Positions 22,948 to 35,728 are shown, counted from the stretch's first letter. The stretch: 64,000 nucleotides of DNA from Batkoa obscura (GCA_030770535.1 JASVEC010000006.1:1888826-1952825); one strand, 5' to 3'. Program-made: numbers and translations. Notes: generated by a model not told the origin, from the letters alone.

Positions 22948-23047
22948 TGGAGATGTTTTTTTGGTTTCATCATTTTTTCCATTTTTTAAGTGCTATTTGA
23001 GCGGAAAGATTGTTAGTAAAATTCTTAAACAAAAAAATACATCTCCA
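22948..23047 (-). mobile_element. MITE copy 6 (about 100-bp TA family)
   Basis: Reverse orientation: starts TGGAGATGTTTTTTTGG, ends ACATCTCCA, with TA both sides. Confidence 0.88.
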
Positions 23048-23564
23048 TATAGTTTTTTGTTGTTAACTATTTCATTATTATTCTCAATTTTTTTAGTTAC
23101 AATGTTTACTTCTCTATCTTTTTATTAAATCAATACTTTTTAGCTTTGAGTTTATAAGTAGTAATTAAAAAGCATTTAAATACACTTAACCTTATTTCAA
23201 ATAATACCTTTAAATAGAAAAAATAATATAATTATCTAATCAATTTTTTATGTTTTAAACATGGTAACAACCATACTACAGTAAAAAATAGTATACTCTA
23301 TTTCATTTGTTTTTTAACAACTCTAATAAAGACCATGATTATATTTATTGATATCAATATTTTTAAGTTCATATCAAATTAAGTAATATAAATGTATATC
23401 TAATGTATATTTTTATTTTTTTTAAATATAATTACTATAAAATGATTAGTATAGAACTTGATAATTTTTCAATATATAACTTATAATTTTAAATAAGATG
23501 ATGGTCTTGAAAATTTGACTTATATAGCTTTGGGATTAACAATAATATTCAAGTAATCATCATA

Positions 23565-23664
23565 CAGGGGTGTTTTTTTTGGTCTCATCACTTTTTCCAT
23601 TTTTTAAGCACTATTTGAGTGGAAAAATTGCTAACAAAATTCTTAAACAAAAAACACATCTCTA
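23565..23664 (-). mobile_element. MITE copy 7 (about 100-bp TA family)
   Basis: Reverse orientation: starts CAGGGGTGTTTTTTTTGG, ends ACATCTCTA, with TA both sides. Confidence 0.88.
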
Positions 23665-24577
23665 TATGTGAAGTATTTTAATCTATTGGTATTTCAAAAA
23701 ATAATCAAGTATTGTTCCTTATAAAATTTAAAATTTAAGATAAGGATTAAAGGTGGTTTACTAAAACAGTGACTGGGTTACACGGCTTAACACCATAATT
23801 ATGTATTAGCTTAATGATATAAATTTAAAACAGTTTATAGAATATATAAACTATAAAGTAATATATTATTTTAAGTCATAAATCAACTAATAACTTATAC
23901 TTGTTTTGTTTTTAAACTAAACTTCATAATTAAATTCCCTATAAAAAAAGAGATTATGCTTTATTTATTTCAGTTGAAGTTGATTGAAATTAATAGAGTT
24001 CACAATAGACTACATTTTTATAGCTCTAGGATTTATCTTTATATATTTCATTATAACAAATCATTGAAAGGGCCATAGCTGCATCTTTATTTGCTTGATC
24101 CTTTTTTCTTTTAAATCTTACCGGATAAACTTACTACTAACTTTAGTCAAGTATTTACCTTAGAATAATTATAATATCAGTAAAATAGTTTTCCAACTTA
24201 TGATTGAGAACAGATTTTGAAATACATTCAAAAACAAATTTATACTATATTTGCTCAAATTAAAAGGTTGAATTTACTAAAATAATAATAAACAAGTTTA
24301 AAATTCATTAATTTTGATTTATTTAAAAAATTAAAGACAAATACAGTAAAAAAATGGGTCATATTAAAAATACAATAAATTAAAAAGTATATTTATTTAT
24401 TTGTTTTAGGTCTCAAGGTTTAAATTTAAACTCAGGAATATGCTTTTTAACATTGGAATGACATGTATACTCACTATAAATAGCATGTCTTATTCTCAAT
24501 TTAATCATATTTAATGGTAAAATATTTTGTTTTTGATATTTACTCTTTTCTTTAAAGTTAATTTTATTATATTTAAA

Positions 24578-25483
24578 ATGGAAACCCAGGGTTCATATAA
24601 TTATTTTCATTACCTTACTATAGCTCTAATGTTTGTCACTATATTTATAAACATGTTTTTAATCTACTTTGCTTTACGCATCAAACCAATGACAAGGGAT
24701 TTAAAGTTAATTATTGCGGTAGCAGCAGCAGAGTACTTTGTTCCAATAGTAGTATTAATCGATTATATTTACTATTCTGCGACTAAACAACGTCTAATTC
24801 ATATCACTTTAGGATGCCAAATCCTTGGATTTTTGATTAATGCTGTGTATTACTTTGAAGTTCAATTGAATGTGTTTTTAGCTGCAGAAAGGTTATGTAA
24901 AGTGCTCAAAATTAAACTACCAAAATACATCTTTTTACCTTTACACATAAATGCTATATCTTTTATATTGCTGATACTTTACTGTGCCACTCAAAATTTA
25001 ATGGCGCCTGCTTCTTCTGACTTAATTTGTATGCTATCTGTAACTGATTCCGTCATTGGATCAATTACATATCATTATTTAGTATTAAGTTTTTTTATTG
25101 GAGTTTTGATAGTGTCATTCTGTTATTATAAATTAGCTAGGAATATTACATATATGAAAGATTTTATTCAAATCGAGATAAGTTCGGTTCCAACGTCAGG
25201 AAAAGATAATAGGGTTTCCAGTTTAAATTCAGCTACAATTAGATTATATATTATATTAGTAGTATACGTTGTTTGTATGTCGGGCTCAGTTTTATTTCAT
25301 CTGTTAGAAAGTTCACTTCATTATAGTTGGGGAGAATTAAATCAAACAATTGTTATTATTAATCAAGTTGGGCAGATATTATTTGTTATTGGGATCTTAG
25401 CTAATTCATCATTACTTTTAATATTACACACTGGTATTGCAAAAGAAGTAAAGATGTTTTATAAAAGCATCAAATGTTGGTAA
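24578..25483 (+). CDS. Rhodopsin-like seven-transmembrane protein, copy 3
   Basis: Intronless 301-residue protein, a second subfamily relative to 6705 and 14041. It keeps the scaffold: IYFALRIKPMTRDLK after TM1, the TM3 Cys (LGCQILGF), AAERLCK in the DRY position, a loop-2 Cys (LICMLS) and LANSSLLLILHTGIAKE in TM7. It ends with KSIKCW, matched by HVKCW in the pseudogene at 37294, so these two are closest relatives. An upstream in-frame ATG (24527) would add 17 hydrophobic residues. METQG at 24578 fits the paralogues better. Coupling and ligand are unknown. Confidence 0.83.
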   Translation: METQGSYNYFHYLTIALMFVTIFINMFLIYFALRIKPMTRDLKLIIAVAAAEYFVPIVVLIDYIYYSATKQRLIHITLGCQILGFLINAVYYFEVQLNVFLAAERLCKVLKIKLPKYIFLPLHINAISFILLILYCATQNLMAPASSDLICMLSVTDSVIGSITYHYLVLSFFIGVLIVSFCYYKLARNITYMKDFIQIEISSVPTSGKDNRVSSLNSATIRLYIILVVYVVCMSGSVLFHLLESSLHYSWGELNQTIVIINQVGQILFVIGILANSSLLLILHTGIAKEVKMFYKSIKCW

Positions 25484-26157
25484 TACATAAAACTAGTTTG
25501 TTTCAATTAAACAATTTTAGCATATATTAAATTATTATGTTTGTACTTGATCGGATTAATTTCGCTACTTTTAGTAAGCTAATATTTACCATACTAAGTA
25601 TGTTTAATTAAATTATAAAACTTTTTTTTTAAAATTAAACTCTTTCATTTATGAAAAAAACAATACTAGAATTAAATGAAGGTTTATTTATTATGACAAG
25701 ATCTAATGCATAAGCCAAACTTTATAAATGACAAACCTATTAGTTATATGAATTTTTAATAAAAATTTTATATTTGTAAGTAAATTAGTGAAGGATTAAA
25801 TATCACATCCTAGAAAGAACACTCAAAAGTTAGAGACACTTTAAATACCAGTTGCACTATTCCTATATTTATATTTAAACTGCTAAAACCTTCAGTTTAT
25901 TGTATCAATTAGTATAATAAAATATTATTTTGTCCTATAGTCTTATTGAAATTATTATTTGTTATATAACAATGTCTTGAATTAATAAACAAATCAATAA
26001 CTAAATACATTGTTCACATGTTCGAAGTTAAATTTGTTAAAATAAATAATCTTTATTTTGGGAAAAATTTGTATGCTTAGCAATTTAATTAAGTTACACA
26101 ATATTAAAATAGCATTTTACATTTCTTTTATAATATTAAGCTGGAAATTTAAATGGA
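25484..26157. other. Convergent intergenic spacer
   Basis: AT-rich 3' spacer between the third 7TM gene and the capping-enzyme gene. Nothing recognisable. Confidence 0.6.
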
Positions 26158-29100
26158 TTAATTCATAATAAAGTCCAACATACCCTTAGACTGCCTTGGT
26201 GCAGGTTTAGATTTATGATCAGGCGTACTTTTTGGAGGCTCTTGTTCAATTATAGGCTGAGTTTGAATTTGTTCTTGAGCTTGATATATATCCTCTGATT
26301 GAAATGTTCTTTGAAAATAACTTTGGTTATTTACATAAACTTGACCCTGGTTTTGATTATAATCTGGTAATTGAGGAGAATAGAATGGTACTTGAGGTTG
26401 AACATGAAATGAAGGCTCAGAAAGGTTGGGATTCGGGCTTGGTACATGATTTCTAATATTAAATGTTGGAGGTGTTGGTCTAACGTTAGCCATTGTACTA
26501 TGAGCTAAACTTGAAGGCATATAGTGAATCATATTGTCCATGTTTAGAGGCCTAAAAATATGTTGGGAGTGACTTGCTCTGCGTACAAACCCCAAATGTG
26601 CAAGGTGGTTGTTTTGAACCGCAGCTTGATGGGATGATAAAACTTCTTGAACTCTCGGAATTGGAATTGGTCTTTGGATTGAAACCATCCTAACCCCTAC
26701 GCTCCCTCTTCTATGCAGTGCATCAGAATATACCACTTGTTGTCCTGCTTGTGATACGTTTGGTATTACTTGTACCCCACGTGGGAAATTTGGATAAACA
26801 TATCCACTTCGTACATTCTGTTTAGTGATACTTGGCTGCCTTAGACGTGGTTGTTCATTTGAAATGTTACTCAAGTTCTGTGGTGTTTGGGCATTCAATT
26901 CAGGGAAACTTGGCTGTCTAAAGTGTGATTGCTCAGTCGGAATACTACTCAAATTTTGAGAAGAACGGGCGCTCAACTCAGCAAAACTTGACTGCCTAAA
27001 TCGCGGTTGCTCGGTTGAGATATCATGTAGATTTTGAGAAGGACGAACATTTAATTCAGTAAAGCTTGGCTGCCTAAAGTGCGGTTGTTCAGTTGGGATA
27101 TCATGTAAATTTAGAGAAGATTGAGAGTTTGTTTGCGGTTCAAGAGCGCGAGGCGGTATTAATGCAAGGGGACGATAATATGTACGTGCATCTTGAATCC
27201 CATGATGCGATGGAAAACTTGATTGCACTTTAGAATCTTGAGTCACATTTGGATTATCCGGAATTTTAGGAAGAATGTTTACCTTAGTATCTGAAGTAGA
27301 GTTGAATTTATTCTTTATATGTTTCAAAGGTTCTTTGTCTTCATAAAGTAAATCCTTATTTTGAGTTTGTAACATATTCGGCGTTTTTTCATTTTTGAAT
27401 ATCCCAAATGATGATTTATAGTTCTTATTAGAACGTCCTTTTTTAGAAGGTCTATCATTTCCATCACCAAGGTTGCTTACATCCTTAAACGAGTTTTCTG
27501 ATCCCAGAATACCATTACTTATCATATTATTTGAATGATTATTTAATGAAGTTCTGTCTGATCGTTCTACATCCTCAACCATTGTTTTATTTTCATTGAC
27601 ATTTGCTTGTTTTTCTTGTACAAATTTTGAAGCGATTGAATTTGGAATATTCGAAACCTCTGCTACTTTAGGAAGTGGACTAAAATCGTTACTTGACATC
27701 AACATAAAAATATTACTAGCCTTTGCACTTTTATTAGTACTTGAATACCCTTGGCTTTTATTAATTATATTAGTGTTGCCATGGTGTTCTATTTGAACAG
27801 TACTTGGGTTCGTAAGATCCTGATTCTGATTATTAACGCCCTTTGTAGTTGCTGTTAATGCATGGATATTGCTTGAATTTTTAAGGTCTCCATTTTCAGT
27901 AGCTTCTACTGCATAAAGATTGGTCGATTCTTTGATATTCTTGGCTTGGTTATGAACGCTTTTCGGAACTGCTACTAACGTATTAAGGTTACTTGGCTTT
28001 GTAAGATCCTTGTTCTGATTTTGGACATCATTTATAGTTCCTTCTAGATTATTACAATCCCTTGATTTTTTAGGATCCTGATCTTGATTATAGAGATTCT
28101 TTGTGGTAGCTTCTAATATGTGATTTTCTTCTAAATCATTTTTATTATTTGAATCGGTTTTTATCAGTAACTTATTTTTAACATCAATATCCTCAATATT
28201 ATTGTTGGCAATCACGTCCTTTATTTCGTTATCTCCAAGCTTAATATTATTTTCACAGTTATCTGCACTCGGTCTTGTATTACTATTCTTTATTGTATCC
28301 TTTGAAATAGAATTATTAATATCAATATGTGTTTGACCTTCATGCTTCATTGTGTTTACGCTATCACGTTCACTCACACTATTTTTGTTTTTTGCTTCTG
28401 GAGCTTGGTCATATTCGATTTCAAAGTTCTCTATCCTATTAAAATCTGCGTCATCCACCAAGCTACTATCCATACTTTTAGGTTCTTGTCCAATCGCTTC
28501 CAGCTTATTAACGCTATCAGATTTATCATCTTCTTGACTTTGACTTTCTGGTATATGGCTTAAAAATCCTTCCCTTTTAACCAAACTCAACCCTTTAATC
28601 CTACTGCTATCCCCGGAAATCAAGCCTTTATTATTTTCATACACTTCTTCTATGGATTTTAGAGAAATATTGTTTAGAGTACTAAAGTCCGATCCAGAAA
28701 GCATTCGTCGTTTTTGTGGCATGAATGAGTTTTTTGTATTAATATTTGGGACTGAATAGGCTCTTTTTGAAGCTTCTTTTGAATTTATTGATGGATTTTT
28801 ACTATCCAAAAGTTCCACTTGAGTACCGTTTAAGGAATTTGCTTTCTTATTGGAATTTTCGATTAACATAAAATTTTTATCAGTGTTGGGTGATTGCTTT
28901 AAGTTACTATAGTCAGACAAATTTTCATTTTCCTCTTCGCTTGGTTTCTCCACTCTATCAACTTTACTACCGATTGAAGTTTTAAATAAATTGCTTTTTT
29001 CATTTATATCCTTTTCATTTCTTATCGTAGGACTAGGTGACTCCTTTAATGAATCTAATATTTTAGCTCCACTTGTTGGAGTTTTTGCATCTTCTTGGCT

Positions 29101-30858
29101 ATTAGCGCTATGATCCTTATCCTCTGATTTAATATCATTTATCCTTACAGTTAAAGATTTTGCAGGAGTATTACGTTTCAAATCAAGATTATCATTTCGA
29201 CTATTTATGTTAGATTCATAACTATTATCTTTATAAAGACTTACCCATAATATGATCCTTGTCCAATTGACAACCTTTCTCTCTCTTTCCACTGAGATCT
29301 GATCTTTTCGATTGATTGCTCTAACTTGAAAAAAATTAAAACAAATAAACTTTTAACTTAAATATTTACCTTTTCTCTGGAAACCCCATTTTCAATTATT
29401 TTAAGAATTTCTCTGATCGTTTGTTCATTGTTGGGCATATTCTTATCTAAACGAAATTTTATAAAACTGGAAACTGGGTTAATAATACCTTTGCATGTGA
29501 AACGTTTGAAACTTACACCCATCCCCCAACTACTGTTTGTGGAGCATAACCTTTTTCTATCACCATGACTCTCCAATTTGGGTCCCATCTAAAAATTTAA
29601 GTATTTGATAATACTTTTATAAAATATATTACCTGAATTCCGCTATCTTTCCTTCTGGAGGAGATAACCTCCACCTTAGAAACAGTCAATAATTAAAATA
29701 ACCATAAATTATATAAATTACTTTGCATATTGATCTGGAGACAGCTGTAAGGGCGATATGACCTTTAAACTGCCATTGTGCAGCACCTGAAGGTTATATA
29801 CTGGCTTTCTATCCATATTATAAGTGACTTGGATTCGAAAATCCACGGTTAATTTTTCAAGTGGCTTCCATTTAAGCCTAAAATATTAAATAAAGCATAT
29901 CTTGCAAACAAATAGATTCTTACAGCTTGCTACAATTTCCGCTTTTATACGGGAGCCCAACTGGTGTAAATATTAATCCATCACTAGGATGTTTTAAGTT
30001 TGGGATATTTGACAATACTACACTTAATCCGTAAGAACGTTCCATTTTTTTTAATTTTATACTAGAAAATTTGATTAGATGAAATAAAAAATAATTAAAC
30101 AATGTACCTAAATGGCTGTTTTTTCGATATTTCTGGATTTGAATTTAAGAATTTATCTAAAGGAGCAATTATTTCTTGTTGTAACATCTTGAAAAAAAAA
30201 TAAATATAAAAAGCTATTTATAAAGCAAATTACTCCTAATCTAGTAGCAAAAGAGCGATGCGTTATGAGATTTGTATTATAAACCATTAAATCAAATGCC
30301 AAAAAATGAGCTGATTTCTAAAATATTATGTTAGATGCTCATTTGATTGAATTTAAACGCTTTACCTTCCCAGTTACTTTATCTTCGTCAATAACAAGTT
30401 CACCATCTAAAAGTGATTCATGTTGAAATGTAGTCAAATTTTCACGGCATGGTAGCATAAGTGAACTTATGTATTGATAAGAATTCCTTTTATTTATCTA
30501 GACTTATTAATTTTTAATAAATTATTTATAATTTTGTTTACCAAAAAGCAAGATGGCCCTTCTTTAGTATGAGTGCTCAAAAGAAGATACCTTACACCAT
30601 CACTTTTTTCACAAACATAATAATCTTCATTACAAAGTAGTTCGAGGTGACTTGAATTGAAATTTATAGGCTCACTTCCTGGAAACCTTAATCAAAATAC
30701 TGTCAGTAAAAATTGATTGAAATATATTAATTTTACAAATCGTTTTTTGGCTTTAGTAACTCTTTAACTCTCTGCTTCAATGTATTCTCAAAGTTAATTT
30801 CGCAGTGAAGTCCAATATGTTCAGGGTCTAAGACCGCTGCTTTTTGGGATGATGACAT
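26158..30858 (-). CDS. CEG1: mRNA guanylyltransferase (capping enzyme) with a giant disordered tail
   Basis: Transfers GMP to the 5' end of nascent pre-mRNA in the nucleus. Twelve exons join in frame: 30858-30737, 30686-30542, 30497-30366, 30317-30234, 30187-30108, 30061-29924, 29877-29722, 29674-29633, 29588-29517, 29466-29370, 29324-29245 and 29200-26158. Introns are 44-50 nt. The product is 1,396 residues. Residues 1-383 form the complete enzyme: LFPGSEP, motif I EKSDGVR with nucleotidyl Lys68, motif III DGELVID, FLAFDLMVYN, motif IV SDGLIFTP, motif V LLKWKP, and the OB-fold end GWVFIKFRLDKNMPN. Fungal relatives stop near 400-460 residues. Here the last exon adds about 1,013 residues of Asn/Ser/Lys/Asp-rich sequence with two internal repeat sets and a C-terminal SKGMLDFIMN. 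If intron 11 is retained, a TAA occurs immediately, giving a normal 383-residue enzyme. A separate gene in exon 12 is the main alternative. Confidence 0.85.
26826..27126 (-). repeat. Tandem protein repeats in the capping-enzyme tail
   Basis: Four consecutive units of about 24-26 residues recur in the coding sequence, built on SQNLxxIxTEQPxFRQPSF followed by xELNxR/Q. They differ by scattered substitutions, so the array is not a very recent expansion. A second, looser repeat (NQNQDLTxPS / xLxAxxxxVxNQ) covers roughly 27780-28110. Confidence 0.75.
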
Positions 30859-31906
30859 AAGTAAATTTTTTGGTTTAACGTTTTATTTACAAAAAAATTA
30901 AAAATAAATTTACAAATTTGAGTCTTAATTTAAACGTATTGAAGTTTATGCAAAAATCAGCTGATTTTTGACTCCCCTTTACATAATACCAAGTTGGATT
31001 TTTATTGGACTTCAACTCTATGCATTTTAAAAAAGGGGAAATCGTTAGCACATATCTATCCCTAAGGATATAATTATGGAACAGATGATTGGTATATAAA
31101 ATATGCTTTTGCCAAACAACTGAGTTTGTGTTAAAATAGGCAAATTAAAGTTTAGTAAACTACATCGATTTGAAGATTCAATAGAGAAAATGGGTAAGCT
31201 AGTTTGATTTACTTATTCTACGAAATTACAATTGTCTTAATACTATTGGTTTAAATTTATATAAGCATTTTTAGTTGAATTGGTGAAATGTAAACTTGAA
31301 TATTCTTTTAACTGTCTTCAGACATGTCCTTATCTTAAAAGAATATATCGTCTAACCACTAGATTATTATTTTGAGTTAATCCTTTGTTAGGTTTAAGTT
31401 TTTATCTAAGCAGTAATTATAACAAAGTGACATTAGTATAGTAAACGCCCTATGGAGTTTTTATAATATAAAGCTAATATTAAAAAAGATTTAATACTTT
31501 GGTATAAAGTATCTAAAGCTGAATTTTAAAGTTCTATCTACTTGTACGATCTTTAAATTTTATGGGACTTGGATTTTAACCGCGTTATAAATACTTCGAA
31601 TACTACCTTTAAAAACGAAGTGAAAAGCTCAATTGGTTTTAAGTTCACCGTAAAGAAACCTAAATAATCATTATTACGTTTTAGTAGAAAAATTATAAAA
31701 ATATGCTAATGTTTATGAGGCTTAGAAAATATCAAACTAATTTTTATTTAAAATGAGGAGTTTAAACTAAATTTAGCCACTTGATGTGGCTTTGATCTAA
31801 TAATTCTGTAATATAGTTTTTGATTGGTTTTAAAGCCATCGAAGTAAAAATTTAAAGCGTAAAATAACGGAAATAAAAGATATTTTATAATTATTTAGAA
31901 TACAAA
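30859..31906. promoter_or_regulatory. Divergent upstream region, capping enzyme / peroxisomal carrier
   Basis: About 1.05 kb between two divergently transcribed genes; both promoters must lie here. No coding or repeat element was recognised. Confidence 0.5.
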
Positions 31907-33000
31907 ATGTCACTTTCAAAAGATTTACCAAGTAGCTGGTCCAGTTTTGGGGCTGCTTTATCTGGGGGCGTTGGGGCTGCTTTTGCCCTTACAGCTACTT
32001 ACCCATTAGATTTGTAAGCTTTATATAACTTTGTAAATACTTTTTAACAAAATAAGAGCAAAAACTGTACTACAAGTTCCAGTTGGAAATCCAGATGAAA
32101 AAAGTGAAGGTGAGAAAAGGCCAACCACTATGTTGGAAGTTATTCAAAAAGTTTATGAAAAAGAAGGGGTAACTGGGGTTTATAATGGGTTACCTACTGG
32201 TGTTTTACAAGTTATGGCTAATAGCTTTGCTTATTTTTATTTTTATACTTTTATAAGAAATCATTACCTTAAGCGCACTACACCCAAAGTTGGAGAGATG
32301 CATGCTACTTTACCTGCCTGGGCTGAGTTGAGTGTAGGTGGTGTTGCTGGGATTTTAGCACAATTATGCACTTTACCTGTTTCTGTTGCGGTTACTCGTC
32401 AGCAGACTACCTTAGCTGAACATCGTAAAAGTATGATTGAAACGTGGAGAGATATAATTGAAGAAGATGGGTATTCTGGGCTTTGGAGAGGACTTAAACC
32501 ATCTTTAGTTTTAGTTGTAAACCCGTCAATTACATATGGTGTTTTTGAAAAGTGTAAAGGGTACTGGCTTAATCTTAAAGCAAAGAGAGATTTGACTGCT
32601 TTTGAAATTTTCATAATTGGAGCTATTTCTAAAACTATAGCTACCGTAGTAACTTACCCATATATCATGGCCAAGGTCAGATTACAATGGAAAGCTCCTA
32701 AACATGTTACTGATGATCCAGAATATAAACCTTACAAAGATTCAATTGATGTATTAAAAAGAGTTTTAAAAAACAAGGGTTTAATTGGATGGTATGAGGT
32801 AAGCTAATTTAAATATAAATGTATAATTTATTTATCGTATTTAGGGAATGCAAGCTCAAATCTCAAAAGCCGTATTATCTCAAATTATTTTATTTTTAGT
32901 TAAGGAAAAAATCACCTTCTCAGTTACTATGCTTTTACTTGGATTAAGAAAGCTTATTGCTAAAAACAATCAAATATCTGCTACTGTTCAAAAGAATTAA
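31907..33000 (+). CDS. ANT1: Peroxisomal adenine-nucleotide carrier (Pmp47/Ant1-like)
   Basis: Mitochondrial-carrier-family protein predicted to exchange ATP for AMP across the peroxisomal membrane, supporting fatty-acid activation. Three exons (31907-32013, 32057-32798, 32845-33000; introns 43 and 46 nt) give 334 residues. Three roughly 100-residue carrier repeats are seen. The first has YPLDLAKTVLQ. The second has LPVSVAVTRQQ, a degenerate PxDxxK. The third has YPYIMAKVRLQ. LWRGLKPSLVLVVNPSITYG is the distinctive Pmp34/Pmp47/Ant1 signature around helix 4. The degenerate second and third motifs also fit that subfamily. It is divergent from the capping-enzyme gene and ends about 100 bp from the convergent Nit-type gene. 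A different peroxisomal or mitochondrial substrate cannot be excluded. Confidence 0.82.
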
Positions 33001-33103
33001 AATTATAAAGCTTCTTATACATTTACTCCAAAATATCTAAAATAGTTTTGTTAAATTTATTATCTTTTAAATAAACAATTTAGTCTATTTCATTAAAATC
33101 AAT

Positions 33104-34278
33104 TCATTTATAGTATAAATCTTCTCTACGATGGGAAGCTAAGGGCATTTGTTCTCTTATTTTTTTCAAATACTCAAGATTGATAGCTCCATCACAAATT
33201 GATTGAATATTATCACCACACCCTGATAAAATTTCCCCCCATGGATCCACAATCTATAAAAATGAATTAGGTTCAAAATTAAAAATTTTATTTTATTTAC
33301 AAGACTATTTCCATAACTTTCTCTTTTTTCATTGTGTTTTCCTATTTGTCCTGGTGCTAAAACGTAACATTGGGTTTCAATAGCACGTGCTCGTACAAGG
33401 GTTTCTTAATATTAAATAAAGACAACATTAGTAAAATATATCTTACCCCAATGAGCTTGTCCAGTTTTAATTGTAAATACAGATGGGTACACAATTATTT
33501 CAGCCCCTTTATTTTTTAAAGTTTGAGAGAGTTCTGGAAAACGTATGTCATAACACTAATCTTTTTAAAAAAATGAAATACATATAATAAATAGTTACAA
33601 TTGCTAGCCCAACTTTCCCAAAGGGTGTATCTACAATAGAAGATATCTCTTTTCCAGCTTCTGTATAGTTACTTTCTTTTAAGTTTGGACCATTATGAAT
33701 ACTCTATAATAATCTTAGTTTTGGCTATTAAAAAATAAATCAATTACTATGTCAAATAGATGTACTTTTTTATAGTTCACTACTAAGCTACCTTGATCTG
33801 ATATTAAGGTATAGGTATTATACAATTTACCAGAGCCTTCAATCTTTTCTGTAATGTTTATTTATAGATTGGATTATTATAATTTTATAGTTACCTTCTC
33901 ATGGACTCCAATTCCAACCCAAATTTCATTTTCTTTTGCCATTTTACTTATTTCTTTAATGAAATTACCATTTAATGATTCAGCTAAATCGGAAGCTTCT
34001 TCTTTACTTGTTGAAATAAAATCGCTTGCTTCTGGGAAAAATATAGCCTATTAATTAGTTTAAAGTTGATGACTCAGATTCAACCTTACTTTGTTATCCA
34101 TTTGCTTTGCTTTTTTTATCAATAAATTACAGGTTGTTAGATTCTTTTCGACATTACTTGTTGCGCAAAACTGACCACAAGCTACTTTGTAACTCATATT
34201 ATGAGTAATTATATTTCTAGATCTTATAAATAAGGGACCAAAATGTTTGTTTATTTTTTTAACACTTTGAATATTCAT
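33104..34278 (-). CDS. NIT2: Nitrilase-family amidase (Nit1/Nit2-like, deaminated glutathione amidase)
   Basis: Family members hydrolyse deaminated glutathione, a metabolite-repair reaction, in cytosol and mitochondria. Multiple exons with introns of 42-50 nt join in frame; the first two are 34278-34090 and 34047-33895. The Glu-Lys-Cys triad is present in order: FFPEASDF, NYKKVHLFD and CYDIRFPELS. YKVACGQFCATSN at the start and IVDPWGEIL near the end match the Nit branch. The first ATG gives a 27-residue basic, Ile/Asn-rich extension that could target mitochondria. A second ATG (MSYKVACGQ) would give the cytosolic form, so dual targeting by alternative starts is plausible. It is convergent with the Pmp47-like gene. 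Confidence 0.88.
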
Positions 34279-34538
34279 TATATTTTTAAGGGATAGTTTA
34301 ATAATTCAAAAAATTGAAAATAAAGTTTTTATTTTGAATTATAATTATAGTATCCATTATAAAAATACAAAAAATACAAAATAGTCATATCTTTTGATAA
34401 ATTAAAAATTAATCTAGAATATTTTTATTGCTATAAATTACTATGAAATTTACTATTTATTGATGACAACAATCAATAGGTTTAACACTTTATCATAATA
34501 TAGTATGATTTATTCATCTCATAAAGCTTACAAAAGAA

Positions 34539-35728
34539 TTATTTATCTAAGCAGTCCTTTACCACTTTCCATTTCTTTTTGCCCATATGTTTAAGGTAAT
34601 TCCCTCTATTTTTCCAGAGTTGTTGGAAGTACTTTTTTGCTTCTTCTTTATTGCCGCTTAACTAAATTATGTGAGTATTTTTTAATCAAAAATAACTGAA
34701 AATACCTCAGATGTCAATCCTAAATTGTATAATAAAGTTGTCATATTTTTATCTTTGTCCTCATTTTCCACATCCTTGACCTGCTTTAATATTAAAATAC
34801 CTTGTTTAAAAGCGTTCAAAGCAAACTCATTATACTTTAAACCTTGATAAGCTACACCCAAATTGCAGTACAGAATGGACTTTTTAATCGGGTCATTTGC
34901 ACTATTTAAAGCTAATTGATATAAGACCATTGCTGGATGAAATCCCTCAGTTTTAATATAATAAGATCCTATTTCTTCAACTGCCGCCAAATATTCTTCA
35001 TCTGTAAGCCAGCTAGGTTTCTTTATTTTATGATTAAGCTCATGATATGTGTTTTCTTTGTTTGAATTATCCAAATAGTCATCAAAAATTAATTCTACTG
35101 CTTTTTCAATCTTTTGATCACTTTGTACTATATCATTCGTTTTTAAATATAATCTATAGAGCTCAAGATAAATCCCTAGAGCTTTATTTTTGTTTTTTTC
35201 TTCTTCTTTTAAATTCTTTTTATTTATACTATCCTTAAAATTCAATTCAATGTTGTCATTTTGATCTAAATGTACTAAAGCCTGCTCAAAAGATTGTATA
35301 GCTTCAGTTAGTTTATTGTTCATTTTGTATACTTCGGCTAATTCTAAAATAGTTCCGATTAAAAGCCATGAGTTGTTATCTATTTTACTATTCTCAACCA
35401 TGCTATCTATAGCAGCTTTTAAGTGAACTTCACTTGTATTTAAATCCTTTTCTTTATTCTTCGCCCATAATGCATTTCTTAATTCTACTCTTACTTCTGG
35501 TGGAAATTTATGAATGTTAGGTAACAAGATACGATATGCGCCATAAGATAAAATAAATAGTGAAGTAATTGATAATATATAAACAAATAGGTTATTGGAT
35601 TCTTCCTTTTTTGTCTTGTTTATGTTGTAACATCTCTTAATTACTATAGTATTAAGATTGATCTGGTGTTTATTTGAAATAAATAAATAATTTTGTTTAA
35701 GGAATCTATTAAATATGAATTTTTTCAT
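34539..35728 (-). CDS. Mitochondrial inner-membrane TPR protein, Mgr3-like
   Basis: Two exons: about 35728-34730 and a last exon ending at 34539, joined across an intron of about 45 nt that removes the in-frame stop at 34682. The N-terminal 30-40 residues are basic and hydroxylated (presequence-like). One transmembrane segment follows at about residues 48-66 (LFVYILSITSLFILSYGAY). The body contains tetratricopeptide-like helices, including WLLIGTILELAEVYKMNNKL, AIQSFEQALVHL, ILYCNLGVAYQGLKYNEFAL and a C-terminal EEAKKYFQQLWKN. A single transmembrane segment followed by TPRs matches yeast Mgr3, an adaptor of the i-AAA protease. The assignment rests on architecture and a few motifs, so another mitochondrial TPR protein is possible. 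Confidence 0.6.

Larger units (their letters stand above)
22281..24577. other. Gene-poor spacer with two inverted MITEs
   Basis: About 2.3 kb of very AT-rich sequence before the third 7TM gene. It holds MITE copies 6 and 7, both in the opposite orientation to copies 1-5. Nothing coding is supported. Confidence 0.6.
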
